From positions 10,249-15,418 of the forward strand of contig DOJM01000483.1 in NCBI GenBank assembly GCA_003529225.1: DNA of 5,170 bases, given 5' to 3'. Below, in pieces: positions 1-5,170 of the stretch (within the stretch, counting starts at the first letter, position 1; each line of letters begins with the position of its first letter). Source of the stretch: Paenibacillus sp. GTDB lineage: Bacteria; Bacillota; Bacilli; Paenibacillales; Paenibacillaceae. A model generated the notes under the pieces. That model had not been told where the DNA came from and did no database searches. It was given only the letters and a program-made list of their open reading frames with translations. The position numbers were made by a program, and so were the translations under genes.

Positions 1-96
1 CCGGTGCAAGGAATTCGGCGTTTTATGCACCAGACAGTGACTTATCGACAAGACTACGACAAATACATGAAGTTATGTAGAAATCGTTTCAAATGA
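1..96 (+). CDS. C-terminal end of an unidentified plus-strand protein (partial)
   Basis: Frame 1 is open from the window edge and ends at TGA 94-96, giving about 31 residues. The end is rich in basic and aromatic residues (HQTVTYRQDYDKYMKLCRNRFK read in two halves: HQTVTYRQDY, then DKYMKLCRNRFK). I do not recognise the family. The composition looks like a soluble protein tail, and a hairpin that could end this transcript follows at 183-219. The alternative plus frames close earlier, at 38-40 and 78-80, and the minus strand shows no good gene here. An open run of 31 codons can occur by chance, so this call rests mainly on the protein-like composition and the downstream hairpin. Confidence 0.55.
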   Translation, partial: PVQGIRRFMHQTVTYRQDYDKYMKLCRNRFK

Positions 97-182
97 TTAC
101 AAACTTGTTACCAATGGAACAGGATTTATTGTAACAAAGTCTTTACGATTTTGCAAATCCTCATAATTTGTCTATAACGCGA

Positions 183-219
183 AAGAGTCCCAGCTCCTGA
201 TTCAGGAACCGGGACTCTT
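183..219. terminator. Hairpin between two convergent genes, probable terminator
   Basis: The arms AAGAGTCCC (183-191) and GGGACTCTT (211-219) are perfect inverted repeats of 9 bp. After a 3x3 internal loop, a second 5-bp stem, TCCTG (195-199) with CAGGA (203-207), closes a three-base loop. The plus-strand tail is TTATATTATGTT and the minus-strand tail has only three T after the arm, so the U-tract is weak both ways. Its position between the plus-strand end at 96 and the minus-strand stop at 245 suits a shared terminator. Confidence 0.7.
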
Positions 220-244
220 ATATTATGTTCTGTAATGCTTCAAA

Positions 245-979
245 TTATTGTGGAAATGCTTTACTGCGCCATAGATGATATTGAGCTGAAATTCCCCACA
301 TTTTGAAGAGTGTTGAGGGCAGTGATGAAAGTTGACGAATAAGAAGTGCTGGTAAGCCAGGACAGTAGATACCCGTTACTCCGCACACTAGCAAAAGGAC
401 CAGGCCTGCTGCACCAAGTATGATTGAAATGCCTATTGCTGGAATCAGCGACTTCAAGCAAATGAATAAGGAGGAGAACATCCCCGTGCCGCTGGTATAA
501 CCAAACTGCATATATAGAAGGAACAGGCGCACGATAAAGATGTATATAAGCCATGCCAACACGTATGGAACTAGATGAAGTAACAAAGAGTAGTTCAGAA
601 AGGAGGATAAGAATAGCCCGTACATTTTTGGAGCAAGCCAGTATAACGGAAGTAGACCCAGCACCCATTCGATTAGACTGAAGATAAACACTGGAAAGCC
701 ATAAAGCTTCATACCGGGAAAAAAGAACAGGCCACGCTCTCCTTTTCGCTCCTGATGGAGTTCATGCAGTAATCCTGCTCTTATGAAGGGGGAGAGTAGC
801 AGTCGTAAGACAACAAACCCTAGGAACATCCATAACCAAGTACGTATCGTAGGATCTGTGTCCAAGCTGAACTGGCCTTCGACATAATAGAGTAGTCTGC
901 CCATACCGCTGCCTCCAGCGTCTTTATCTGGATAGCGCAGTAGAATTGGAACGATAGCAGACCGGATGAAGCCGTACAT
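245..979 (-). CDS. Multi-pass membrane protein of unknown function, probably the remainder of a frame cut by an in-frame stop
   Basis: The ATG-initiated frame gives 244 residues. Hydrophobic segments lie at about residues 48-66, 92-115, 132-157 and 178-204, with a shorter stretch to about 222. This predicts a polytopic membrane protein with basic loops such as RKGERG near 79-83 and a C-terminal WRSKAFPQ. I recognise no family and see no catalytic motif. It follows the M1 peptidase gene on the same strand and is probably co-transcribed with it. The ATG at 977-979 is unlikely to be the original start: it has no good Shine-Dalgarno sequence, and it removes a hydrophobic segment (ILILLFIYRLLWGYF) encoded just upstream in the same frame. 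That segment runs back to a TAA at 1031-1033, and beyond it to a well-placed GTG at 1073-1075 (see 980-1081). The product could be made from a non-ATG start near 1022, or the gene could be inactivated. Confidence 0.7.
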   Translation of the reverse strand: MYGFIRSAIVPILLRYPDKDAGGSGMGRLLYYVEGQFSLDTDPTIRTWLWMFLGFVVLRLLLSPFIRAGLLHELHQERKGERGLFFFPGMKLYGFPVFIFSLIEWVLGLLPLYWLAPKMYGLFLSSFLNYSLLLHLVPYVLAWLIYIFIVRLFLLYMQFGYTSGTGMFSSLFICLKSLIPAIGISIILGAAGLVLLLVCGVTGIYCPGLPALLIRQLSSLPSTLFKMWGISAQYHLWRSKAFPQ

Positions 980-1081
980 AAAGTAGCCCCAGAGCAGTCG
1001 GTAGATGAAGAGCAGAATCAGAATATAAAATTACTCCTTCATGCTTTGCCAGCCGCGGGTTATCGATGTTCTCACAATCAT
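980..1081 (-). other. Interrupted N-terminal part of the membrane protein gene (in-frame TAA at codon 15)
   Basis: Read in the same frame as 245-979, this stretch gives MIVRTSITRGWQSMKE, then TAA (1031-1033), then FYILILLFIYRLLWGYF joined directly to the downstream protein. The best start is GTG 1073-1075. It has GAGGTG (1083-1088) 7 nt upstream, overlapping the M1 peptidase stop TGA (1087-1089), which is a typical coupled arrangement. The ATG at 1079-1081 is too close to that site. A basic amphipathic leader followed by a first membrane helix is what an intact polytopic protein would show. One base change, for example C to T in a CAA codon, would produce the stop. AAGGAG at 1034-1039 sits 9 nt before an ATT codon (1022-1024), so reinitiation there is conceivable. 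A sequencing error cannot be excluded. Confidence 0.65.
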
Positions 1082-1082
1082 T

Positions 1083-1088
1083 CACCTC
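1083..1088 (-). promoter_or_regulatory. Shine-Dalgarno GAGGTG overlapping the peptidase stop codon
   Basis: The minus-strand sequence TGAGGTGA spans the M1 peptidase stop (TGA, 1087-1089) and places GAGGTG 7 nt before GTG 1073-1075. This site decides the start of the downstream membrane protein frame and suggests translational coupling between the two genes. Confidence 0.6.
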
Positions 1089-3093
1089 ACCAGACAAGAG
1101 TTCCGAGCACGGTTTCAACTAGTTTAGTTACACTTAATGTCCAGCGGGAGAGCGTTTTAGGCTCTATTTCCGCCAGTCTGAAGTTATTAAGATGTTTGTT
1201 TTCTAAAAGAACGGTATGCTCAGGATCAACCTCAGCAGAGAGAAGAAGCTTATCGCTTAACAATTGGAATGTAGCCTCTGTTCCTTCACCGCTCCAAACC
1301 CGCTCTGTAGCAGAGCCATCGGCGAATGTGAATTTAATGGGAACGTCAACGTAATGGCTTCCTTTGTTTGTAATCTTCACTATGGATTCGTAGCTCTGAG
1401 CATCGCTGTTGCCATTCTTTTTCATCGTAATCGTATCTACTGAAAAATCAGGAGCACCACCACCATAAATATAATCTTCGAAATAAGGCTGCCACGATTT
1501 TTTGGTTACCTTCTCAACGACTTTTTGAAAATCAGACGTAGTGGGGTGCTGGAAACGGAATTTACGTGCGTAAGTGGACATGATGCTGTTCATTGCTTTA
1601 GTGCCTACTTGGCGTTCAATATCCTTAAGTACTAGCTTTCCGCGAATATACACATTTCGGCTATAGGATTCTGCCCCGGCATATTTCCATGTCTCTAAAT
1701 TTAGCGGCTCTGATTTGGTCACCAAGCTGGACTGAAGTGGGAGATTCGTTTTGATGCCATATTCTTGCTCCATGAGTCTGTCTTCAGCATAAGAAGTGAA
1801 GCTTTCGTCTAGCCAGGCCTCCTCGAATTCATTGCTGGCTACCATACCGTAGAAGTATTGATGGCCAATTTCATGAACGACGGTTCTTTCAAGTGAGGTG
1901 TCAGGAGAAGAGTCTTTGGCTCCAAACGCTGTAATGAGTGTAGGATATTCCATTCCACCAGCCCCATTGCCCTCCTTAGGCGGAACGATAATAGACAGAG
2001 TCGAGTAGGGATAAGGACCATACCATTTGCTGAAGTAGGTTAGAGCAGCCTTCGCGGCCTGAAGGTATCGCTCCTTTAAGTCTTTGTGCAATGGATCGAG
2101 ATACACCTTAATCCGTACACCAGGCACTTCTGGCGTAGAGAAGGCTTCTTCGGCTACTGTAAAATCAGGGGAAGCCGCCCAAGCAAAGTCATGGACATCG
2201 TCAGCGTAGAACTGATATATTTTTTGATCTTGCTTCAGCTTGGCATTCTTCACAGGAAATCCGGTCGCAGCTACCGTATAGTCGGAAGGAACCGCAATCG
2301 TTACATTAAAGATGCCAAAATCGCTGTAAAACTCAGAGGTGCCGTGATATTGATGCAAATCCCAGCCTTCTTCCTTAACCCCACGTGTTCCCATAGGCTC
2401 GTATGCACTAAGCTTAGGGAACCATTGCCCAGCCATCACGAAATTGCCTGATGCGCCCATACGGGCAAATATTTTGGGGAGCTGGACCTCATACTGGAGT
2501 CTAAGCGTGACGCTTTCTCCACCATTAACTGGCTGTGGGAGATGTACCTTTAGGAGTGTCTTATCGTTGACGTTACCATCATCGGGTTGTACAAATTGCA
2601 CTCTTTGCATTAGTGATGTTCCTTCTGATGTGCGCAAATCGGTTAAAGTCATACTTCCGAAGCCGTTCTCTGGCATGGTGTCATCTCTGAGCGTTCCTCC
2701 GGACTCCTTCATAAAGGTAGTATCTGGTGAAGAAAAGGCATTTGGATACATATGAAAATATAGATCACTTACCGGTTTTACACCGGGGTGTGTCCAGGTT
2801 ACCGTCTCAGAAGCGATTAAGGTTTCTGTATCAGGAATAAGCTGAACATTAATGTGATACTCGGCAACTCTTTGACTTAATGCCTCTTTTGCTGGAACGG
2901 GGGCGCTATCAGGCAGTGTCTGCTGTGGTGCAGCCGCAGGAGCTGTGCCGTTTGAGGACTTGGCCTCTTTTGAAACAAAGCTAGTAACAGAAGATGTAGA
3001 GTTCTCCCCCGAATAGACCCATATGCCTCCTAATAGCACGAGGGTGGCCAGGGTCGCAAAGATGATGATGTACCTTAATGACAGTGACTTCAT
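1087..3093 (-). CDS. Membrane-anchored M1-family zinc metallopeptidase
   Basis: This 668-residue protein resembles gluzincin aminopeptidases of family M1. Residues 407-411 are HEIGH, and E430 in WLDE follows exactly 18 residues later, giving the HExxH-18-E zinc site (ligands H407, H411, E430; general base E408). GGMEY at 379-383 matches the GAMEN substrate-amine motif, here with Y as the last residue. Y482 before IRGK aligns with the transition-state tyrosine. The N-terminus has one hydrophobic segment (about 8-27) after basic residues and then an Ser/Ala/Pro-rich linker to about 72, so the catalytic part should lie outside the cell, anchored by an uncleaved signal. A beta-rich domain follows (about 550-635). 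The start is ATG 3091-3093, 9 nt after GGAGG. The gene is first in a two-gene unit with the membrane protein downstream. Aminopeptidase activity is inferred from family; the natural substrate is unknown. Confidence 0.92.
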   Translation of the reverse strand: MKSLSLRYIIIFATLATLVLLGGIWVYSGENSTSSVTSFVSKEAKSSNGTAPAAAPQQTLPDSAPVPAKEALSQRVAEYHINVQLIPDTETLIASETVTWTHPGVKPVSDLYFHMYPNAFSSPDTTFMKESGGTLRDDTMPENGFGSMTLTDLRTSEGTSLMQRVQFVQPDDGNVNDKTLLKVHLPQPVNGGESVTLRLQYEVQLPKIFARMGASGNFVMAGQWFPKLSAYEPMGTRGVKEEGWDLHQYHGTSEFYSDFGIFNVTIAVPSDYTVAATGFPVKNAKLKQDQKIYQFYADDVHDFAWAASPDFTVAEEAFSTPEVPGVRIKVYLDPLHKDLKERYLQAAKAALTYFSKWYGPYPYSTLSIIVPPKEGNGAGGMEYPTLITAFGAKDSSPDTSLERTVVHEIGHQYFYGMVASNEFEEAWLDESFTSYAEDRLMEQEYGIKTNLPLQSSLVTKSEPLNLETWKYAGAESYSRNVYIRGKLVLKDIERQVGTKAMNSIMSTYARKFRFQHPTTSDFQKVVEKVTKKSWQPYFEDYIYGGGAPDFSVDTITMKKNGNSDAQSYESIVKITNKGSHYVDVPIKFTFADGSATERVWSGEGTEATFQLLSDKLLLSAEVDPEHTVLLENKHLNNFRLAEIEPKTLSRWTLSVTKLVETVLGTLVW

Positions 3094-3102
3094 AGTGTGA
3101 TT

Positions 3103-3109
3103 CCTCCCG
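3103..3109 (-). promoter_or_regulatory. Ribosome binding site of the M1 peptidase gene
   Basis: The minus strand reads CGGGAGG here, a strong Shine-Dalgarno match. The GGAGG core ends 9 nt before ATG 3091-3093. This supports that start over internal methionines. Confidence 0.75.
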
Positions 3110-3136
3110 TGACAAGCATCTACGGGATGTATATGT

Positions 3137-3164
3137 TTGCAATCGCCGCATTATTAGCTAAAAT
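3137..3164 (+). promoter_or_regulatory. Probable sigma-A promoter of ywhD
   Basis: TTGCAA (3137-3142) and TAAAAT (3159-3164) are separated by 16 nt. Transcription would start near 3171, about 25 nt before the GTG start. The element overlaps the suggested promoter of the divergent peptidase gene, so the two may compete for polymerase. Confidence 0.5.
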
Positions 3165-3178
3165 TAAATTATTCGTAA
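3151..3178 (-). promoter_or_regulatory. Possible promoter of the peptidase/membrane protein unit
   Basis: On the minus strand, TTACGA (3173-3178) and TAATAA (3151-3156) are separated by 16 nt, a partial match to sigma-A hexamers. Transcription would begin near 3144, leaving a leader of about 50 nt before the ATG at 3093. The region is AT-rich, so chance matches are easy; the call depends on its location. Confidence 0.35.
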
Positions 3179-3196
3179 GAGGAAGGGTGTGCACTC

Positions 3197-3703
3197 GTGG
3201 ACAACATACAACCGGAGGGCAAGAAACAGATTGCCTTAAATATTGTGAATGCCAAAAGTAAACATAAAGGCTTTGGAGCAGGCTCTATAGAGCTCAATAA
3301 CGTATCACCTGTCATTATTGATGGCGGTGAAGCAGTCATTGATATCGGTGCCATGCATGCCAAGAGTAAGGTTGAAAAGGGTATTAAATTCTCCATGAAC
3401 CGTGAAGATGTACCTAATGGTAGACAGGTTTGGGTGGTATGGGTAGCAGTGGACCGTACACAGGATAGTCAATTCTATGGTGGAATAACAGCCTGTGAAA
3501 TGTGGATCGATACGGAAGCGCGTCGCGGATGGAAAATTCTCGCCGAGCATGTCAATAAGTTGGATGCTGCTCTAAAACGCAAAATCGATGTGGGAGGGCT
3601 TGGCGCAGTTGAAAAAGCTGCCCTCAAATCCCTCTTGATCTCTCATAATGAGGCATGGTGGACTGCGTCCTCCGATGAGCTTAAGGCTGCATTGACTGAG
3701 TAG
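3197..3703 (+). CDS. ywhD: YwhD family protein
   Basis: This 168-residue soluble protein matches what I recall of B. subtilis YwhD: the block NNVSPVIIDGGEAVIDIGAM (about 29-48), then the VEKGIKF stretch, VPNGRQVWVVWVAVDR, the GGITACEM segment, EHVNKLDAALKRKI, and SHNEAWW close to the end. It has no signal peptide or membrane segment, so it should be cytoplasmic. No biochemical activity is established for this family as far as I know. The start is GTG 3197-3199, with AAGGGTG (3183-3189) 7 nt upstream; this start gives MDNIQPEGKK, a plausible polar leader. The gene is transcribed alone, away from the M1 peptidase and towards the AbrB-type regulator, with a hairpin terminator 34 nt after its stop. 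In B. subtilis ywhD lies beside the gene of the penicillin-binding protein YwhE/PbpG, and a class A penicillin-binding protein gene is also close by here. Confidence 0.9.
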   Translation: MDNIQPEGKKQIALNIVNAKSKHKGFGAGSIELNNVSPVIIDGGEAVIDIGAMHAKSKVEKGIKFSMNREDVPNGRQVWVVWVAVDRTQDSQFYGGITACEMWIDTEARRGWKILAEHVNKLDAALKRKIDVGGLGAVEKAALKSLLISHNEAWWTASSDELKAALTE

Positions 3704-3737
3704 AAACGAATCACCCGGTCAAGATTACCTGAGACAG

Positions 3738-3782
3738 AAAAAAGGCTGCGACATCCTGAAATAGGAGAGTCGAAGCCTTTTT
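3738..3782. terminator. Bidirectional intrinsic terminator between ywhD and the regulator
   Basis: A run of six A (3738-3743), GGCT-G-CGAC and TCCT (3754-3757) pair with AGGA (3763-3766), GTCG (3769-3772) and AGCC followed by five T (3778-3782). One mismatch and a small asymmetric bulge interrupt a long stem around the loop GAAAT. The A-run and T-run give a U-tract on both strands. It lies between the converging stops at 3703 and 3805. Confidence 0.85.
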
Positions 3783-3804
3783 GAATTGAACACAATGAAT
3801 TAGT

Positions 3805-4278
3805 TTACAATTTGCCTGCCGTACTAAGTTTGCGTTTGAGTTGACTTACTCTGGCTTGACTGATCCCAAGAATTTCAGCAAGCTCTTTCTGATTGGCATA
3901 TGGATGTTCTTCTATGGCCCGCTCCAGGCGTTGGCACATATCCTCTGTCTTCGTCTTCCGGATCGTGCTGCTGTGCTCTGACACTTCGCTTGCAAAATCT
4001 TGATGCGCCTCAGGCACTTGAGACATGCGTTCAGGATCGGCAATTTCTTTTAGACAGCTACTGCAAATAAATTGTTCTTTATAGTAGGTGACATGGTCGT
4101 GGCTTCTGCAAAACGTACATTCTGTCGAGGTGTACTTCCTGAGTATGATGGTGTTATCGTTTAATATAAAAAATTCGATAGGATCACCAATGTCGATATT
4201 ACGAGTCATACGGATTTCTGCGGGAACCACAATTCTCCCAAGACTGTCTAAACTCCGGATCATGCCTGTATCCTTCAT
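3805..4278 (-). CDS. AbrB-type transcriptional regulator with four-cysteine knuckle and C-terminal helix-turn-helix
   Basis: The 157-residue protein has three parts. Residues 1-50 are an AbrB/SpoVT swapped-hairpin DNA-binding domain, seen in MIRSLDSLGRIVVPAEIR and the later FFILNDNTIILRKY. Residues 54-75 carry CxxC-14-CxxC (C54, C57, C72, C75), a likely zinc or other metal-binding knuckle. Residues about 127-150 (NQKELAEILGISQARVSQL) form a helix-turn-helix of the kind found in winged or Mar-like regulators, joined to the knuckle by a polar linker of about 40 residues. B. subtilis AbrB is shorter (under 100 residues) and has a different C-terminal domain. The start is ATG 4276-4278, with GAGGGA 6 nt upstream. 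An in-frame ATG at 4261-4263 (M6) would damage the AbrB fold. Its targets are unknown; AbrB proteins usually control transition-state and stationary-phase genes. Confidence 0.85.
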   Translation of the reverse strand: MKDTGMIRSLDSLGRIVVPAEIRMTRNIDIGDPIEFFILNDNTIILRKYTSTECTFCRSHDHVTYYKEQFICSSCLKEIADPERMSQVPEAHQDFASEVSEHSSTIRKTKTEDMCQRLERAIEEHPYANQKELAEILGISQARVSQLKRKLSTAGKL

Positions 4279-4284
4279 CCCATG

Positions 4285-4290
4285 TCCCTC
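4285..4290 (-). promoter_or_regulatory. Ribosome binding site of the AbrB-type regulator
   Basis: The minus strand reads GAGGGA, 6 nt before ATG 4276-4278. A second ATG at 4281-4283 is out of frame and too close to this site, which favours the chosen start. Confidence 0.6.
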
Positions 4291-4323
4291 ATTTACATCT
4301 TTATATTTTGGATGCTACTAACT

Positions 4324-4332
4324 ATTATAGCA
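4324..4332 (-). promoter_or_regulatory. Extended -10 promoter of the AbrB-type regulator
   Basis: The minus strand carries TGCTATAAT, a perfect TATAAT with the TG extension one base upstream. No good -35 hexamer is visible at 16-18 nt, which is common for extended -10 promoters. Transcription would begin near 4317, leaving a leader of about 40 nt before the ATG. Confidence 0.6.
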
Positions 4333-4450
4333 GTAATTGTGAGTTAAGAGAATGGGGTGAATACAATTAATGAAGCGGTTACATCCTTTGTGGGAGAAGT
4401 GAAAATCGAGTTTTGTCCATCCTATCGATCTACAATAAATAAGTAATAAT

Positions 4451-4483
4451 AAAGAAAAACCTCTCCATTTTAATGAAGAGGTT
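4451..4483 (-). terminator. Intrinsic terminator of the penicillin-binding protein gene
   Basis: On the minus strand AACCTCT (complement of 4477-4483) pairs with AGAGGTT (complement of 4458-4464), extended by CATT/AATG in the loop. The tail is TTTTTCTTT. The stop codon TAA (4482-4484) overlaps the first arm, so the gene ends inside its own terminator. Confidence 0.8.
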
Positions 4484-5170
4484 AATTCAACCACCAGCGT
4501 TTAATATTGTTCCACAGGGAACGGCTTTCTTCAGCAGGATCTACTTTGCTTTGTGCATCATCGACAGCGGGAGCTTTGCCATGTTGATCACAGTATTCGG
4601 TAGGCTCAGTTCCACTAATGAAAGTCTCCAGTTCTTTTTCGGGACAGGCTGCTGTAGCTAGCTTGCCGGACTGGGGATTGATGTATACACTGACTACACC
4701 ATCTGGAATGGGAAAAATCTTAGGCGGGATATTTTCCAGCGCTTTTTCAGTAAACTCCGCAAAAATTGGAGCTGCCCGTCGACCATCGGTAGTTGTGATG
4801 TCGCGCCCTTTGTCATATCCAACCCAAACTGCAGTGGATAGCTCAGGGGTGAAGCCTACCATCCAGCCGTCTGTATCTGTAGTTCCGGTCTTGCCGGCTA
4901 CCGGACGTTTGATTATAGAAGCTACGCGATTTCCTGTCCCCCCATTCTCAAATACCCCCTCCATTAAACGGGTTAATACATAGGCGGCAGAAGGCTCTAC
5001 AATGGCTTCGCCCTTTGGCTGTGGTGCTTCATACAGTACCATACCATTGGAATCCGTTATTTTCAGAATGGCTGTGGTTGGCATTTTCTGACCACTGTTT
5101 CCAATAACAGCGAATGCCGCAGCCATTTCTAGCGGACTGATCGGTGAGGTGCCGAGTGCCAGTGACGGCA
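4482..5170 (-). CDS. Class A penicillin-binding protein, C-terminal transpeptidase part (5' end outside the window)
   Basis: The frame runs off the right edge. From there it reads SLALGTSPISPLEMAAAFAV, a signature of class A penicillin-binding proteins, so the methionine at 5124-5126 is internal and not a start. KTGTT, the third active-site motif of the D,D-transpeptidase, is encoded at 4878-4892, followed by DGWMVGFTPELSTAVWVGYD. The SxxK and SxN motifs and the glycosyltransferase domain must lie outside the window. The C-terminal extension has the usual YINPQSGKLAT and a pair of cysteines (CPEKELETF, then TEPTEYC), ending in WNNIKRWWLN. The enzyme would cross-link peptidoglycan outside the membrane. 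Proximity to ywhD suggests an orthologue of B. subtilis PbpG (YwhE, PBP2d), but the missing N-terminus prevents a firm subclass. Confidence 0.92.
   Translation of the reverse strand, partial: PSLALGTSPISPLEMAAAFAVIGNSGQKMPTTAILKITDSNGMVLYEAPQPKGEAIVEPSAAYVLTRLMEGVFENGGTGNRVASIIKRPVAGKTGTTDTDGWMVGFTPELSTAVWVGYDKGRDITTTDGRRAAPIFAEFTEKALENIPPKIFPIPDGVVSVYINPQSGKLATAACPEKELETFISGTEPTEYCDQHGKAPAVDDAQSKVDPAEESRSLWNNIKRWWLN

Larger units (their letters stand above)
4279..4481. other. Intergenic region between the regulator and the penicillin-binding protein gene
   Basis: About 200 nt with no convincing gene. It contains the regulator's ribosome site and extended -10 promoter at the left and the penicillin-binding protein terminator at the right. 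A 15-base element TTAATGAAGCGGTTA (4367-4381) recurs with one mismatch at 4470-4484, where it is the end of the penicillin-binding protein gene. Confidence 0.5.

Noticed and set aside
151..178. Promoter-like TTGCAA-N16-TATAAC on the plus strand
   Set aside because: It runs straight into a terminator-like hairpin at 183 and then into the antisense of the membrane gene, so no gene would be served; AT-rich sequence gives such matches by chance.
261..668. Minus-strand open frame of 135 codons inside the membrane protein gene
   Set aside because: It is a frame shadow of the 245-979 gene, without its regular hydrophobic segments or a start signal.
924..1118. Minus-strand open frame of 64 codons across the peptidase/membrane gene junction
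   Set aside because: It is in another frame, overlaps both genes, and has no ribosome site suited to its ATG; the coupled GTG frame explains the junction better.
1046..1354. Plus-strand open frame of 102 codons
   Set aside because: It is antisense to the M1 peptidase gene, has Ser/Arg-rich shadow-like composition and no ribosome binding site.
2086..2755. Two plus-strand open frames antisense to the M1 peptidase
   Set aside because: The opposite strand has a complete, motif-bearing peptidase; these frames show no family resemblance and have Cys/Ser-rich shadow composition.
4370..4402. Tiny plus-strand frame ATGAAGCGG... of 10 codons
   Set aside because: It has no clear Shine-Dalgarno sequence at proper spacing and is too short to support.
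4473..4983. Plus-strand open frames antisense to the penicillin-binding protein gene
   Set aside because: The minus strand carries the KTGTT motif and the class A signature; the plus frames are shadows.
1..5170. Defence system, CRISPR array, transposon or prophage
   Set aside because: I found no spaced direct repeats, transposase or phage-like genes, and no toxin-antitoxin pair; the AbrB domain resembles MazE antitoxins in fold only and has no toxin partner beside it.

Overview
The window looks like a chromosomal segment of a spore-forming Bacillota of the Bacilli, most likely Paenibacillus or a close relative. The reasons are a YwhD-family gene, a class A penicillin-binding protein next to it (the ywhD/ywhE(pbpG) neighbourhood of Bacillus subtilis), an AbrB-type regulator, strong AAGGAG-like ribosome binding sites and some GTG starts. 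The genus is an inference. I see no rRNA, tRNA, insertion sequence, phage gene or CRISPR array.

Layout, left to right. Positions 1-96 probably hold the last 31 codons of a plus-strand gene whose body lies outside the window. Positions 97-244 are intergenic and contain a strong hairpin (183-219) between this gene and the convergent minus-strand unit. The minus-strand unit 245-3093 has two genes. The first is a membrane-anchored M1-family zinc metallopeptidase with a complete HExxH-18-E site. The second, immediately downstream, is a multi-pass membrane protein of unknown function. The second gene's likely true start (GTG at 1073-1075) has a Shine-Dalgarno sequence overlapping the peptidase stop codon, but an in-frame TAA at codon 15 (1031-1033) cuts the reading frame. 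The ATG-initiated part (245-979) is therefore probably the remainder of a longer protein.

The peptidase gene and ywhD (3197-3703, plus strand) diverge from a 103-bp promoter region. ywhD converges on a minus-strand regulator (3805-4278), and a nearly symmetrical hairpin at 3738-3782 lies between them. The regulator joins an AbrB domain, a four-cysteine knuckle and a C-terminal helix-turn-helix. The last gene, on the minus strand and running off the right edge (4482-5170), is the C-terminal part of a class A penicillin-binding protein. It has the KTGTT active-site motif and its own terminator.

Functionally, the window combines cell-envelope work (peptidoglycan transpeptidase, extracytoplasmic peptidase, membrane protein) with a transition-state type regulator and a conserved YwhD protein. 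Nothing here proves that the genes form one system. The most unusual points are the in-frame stop in the membrane gene and the three-module regulator.
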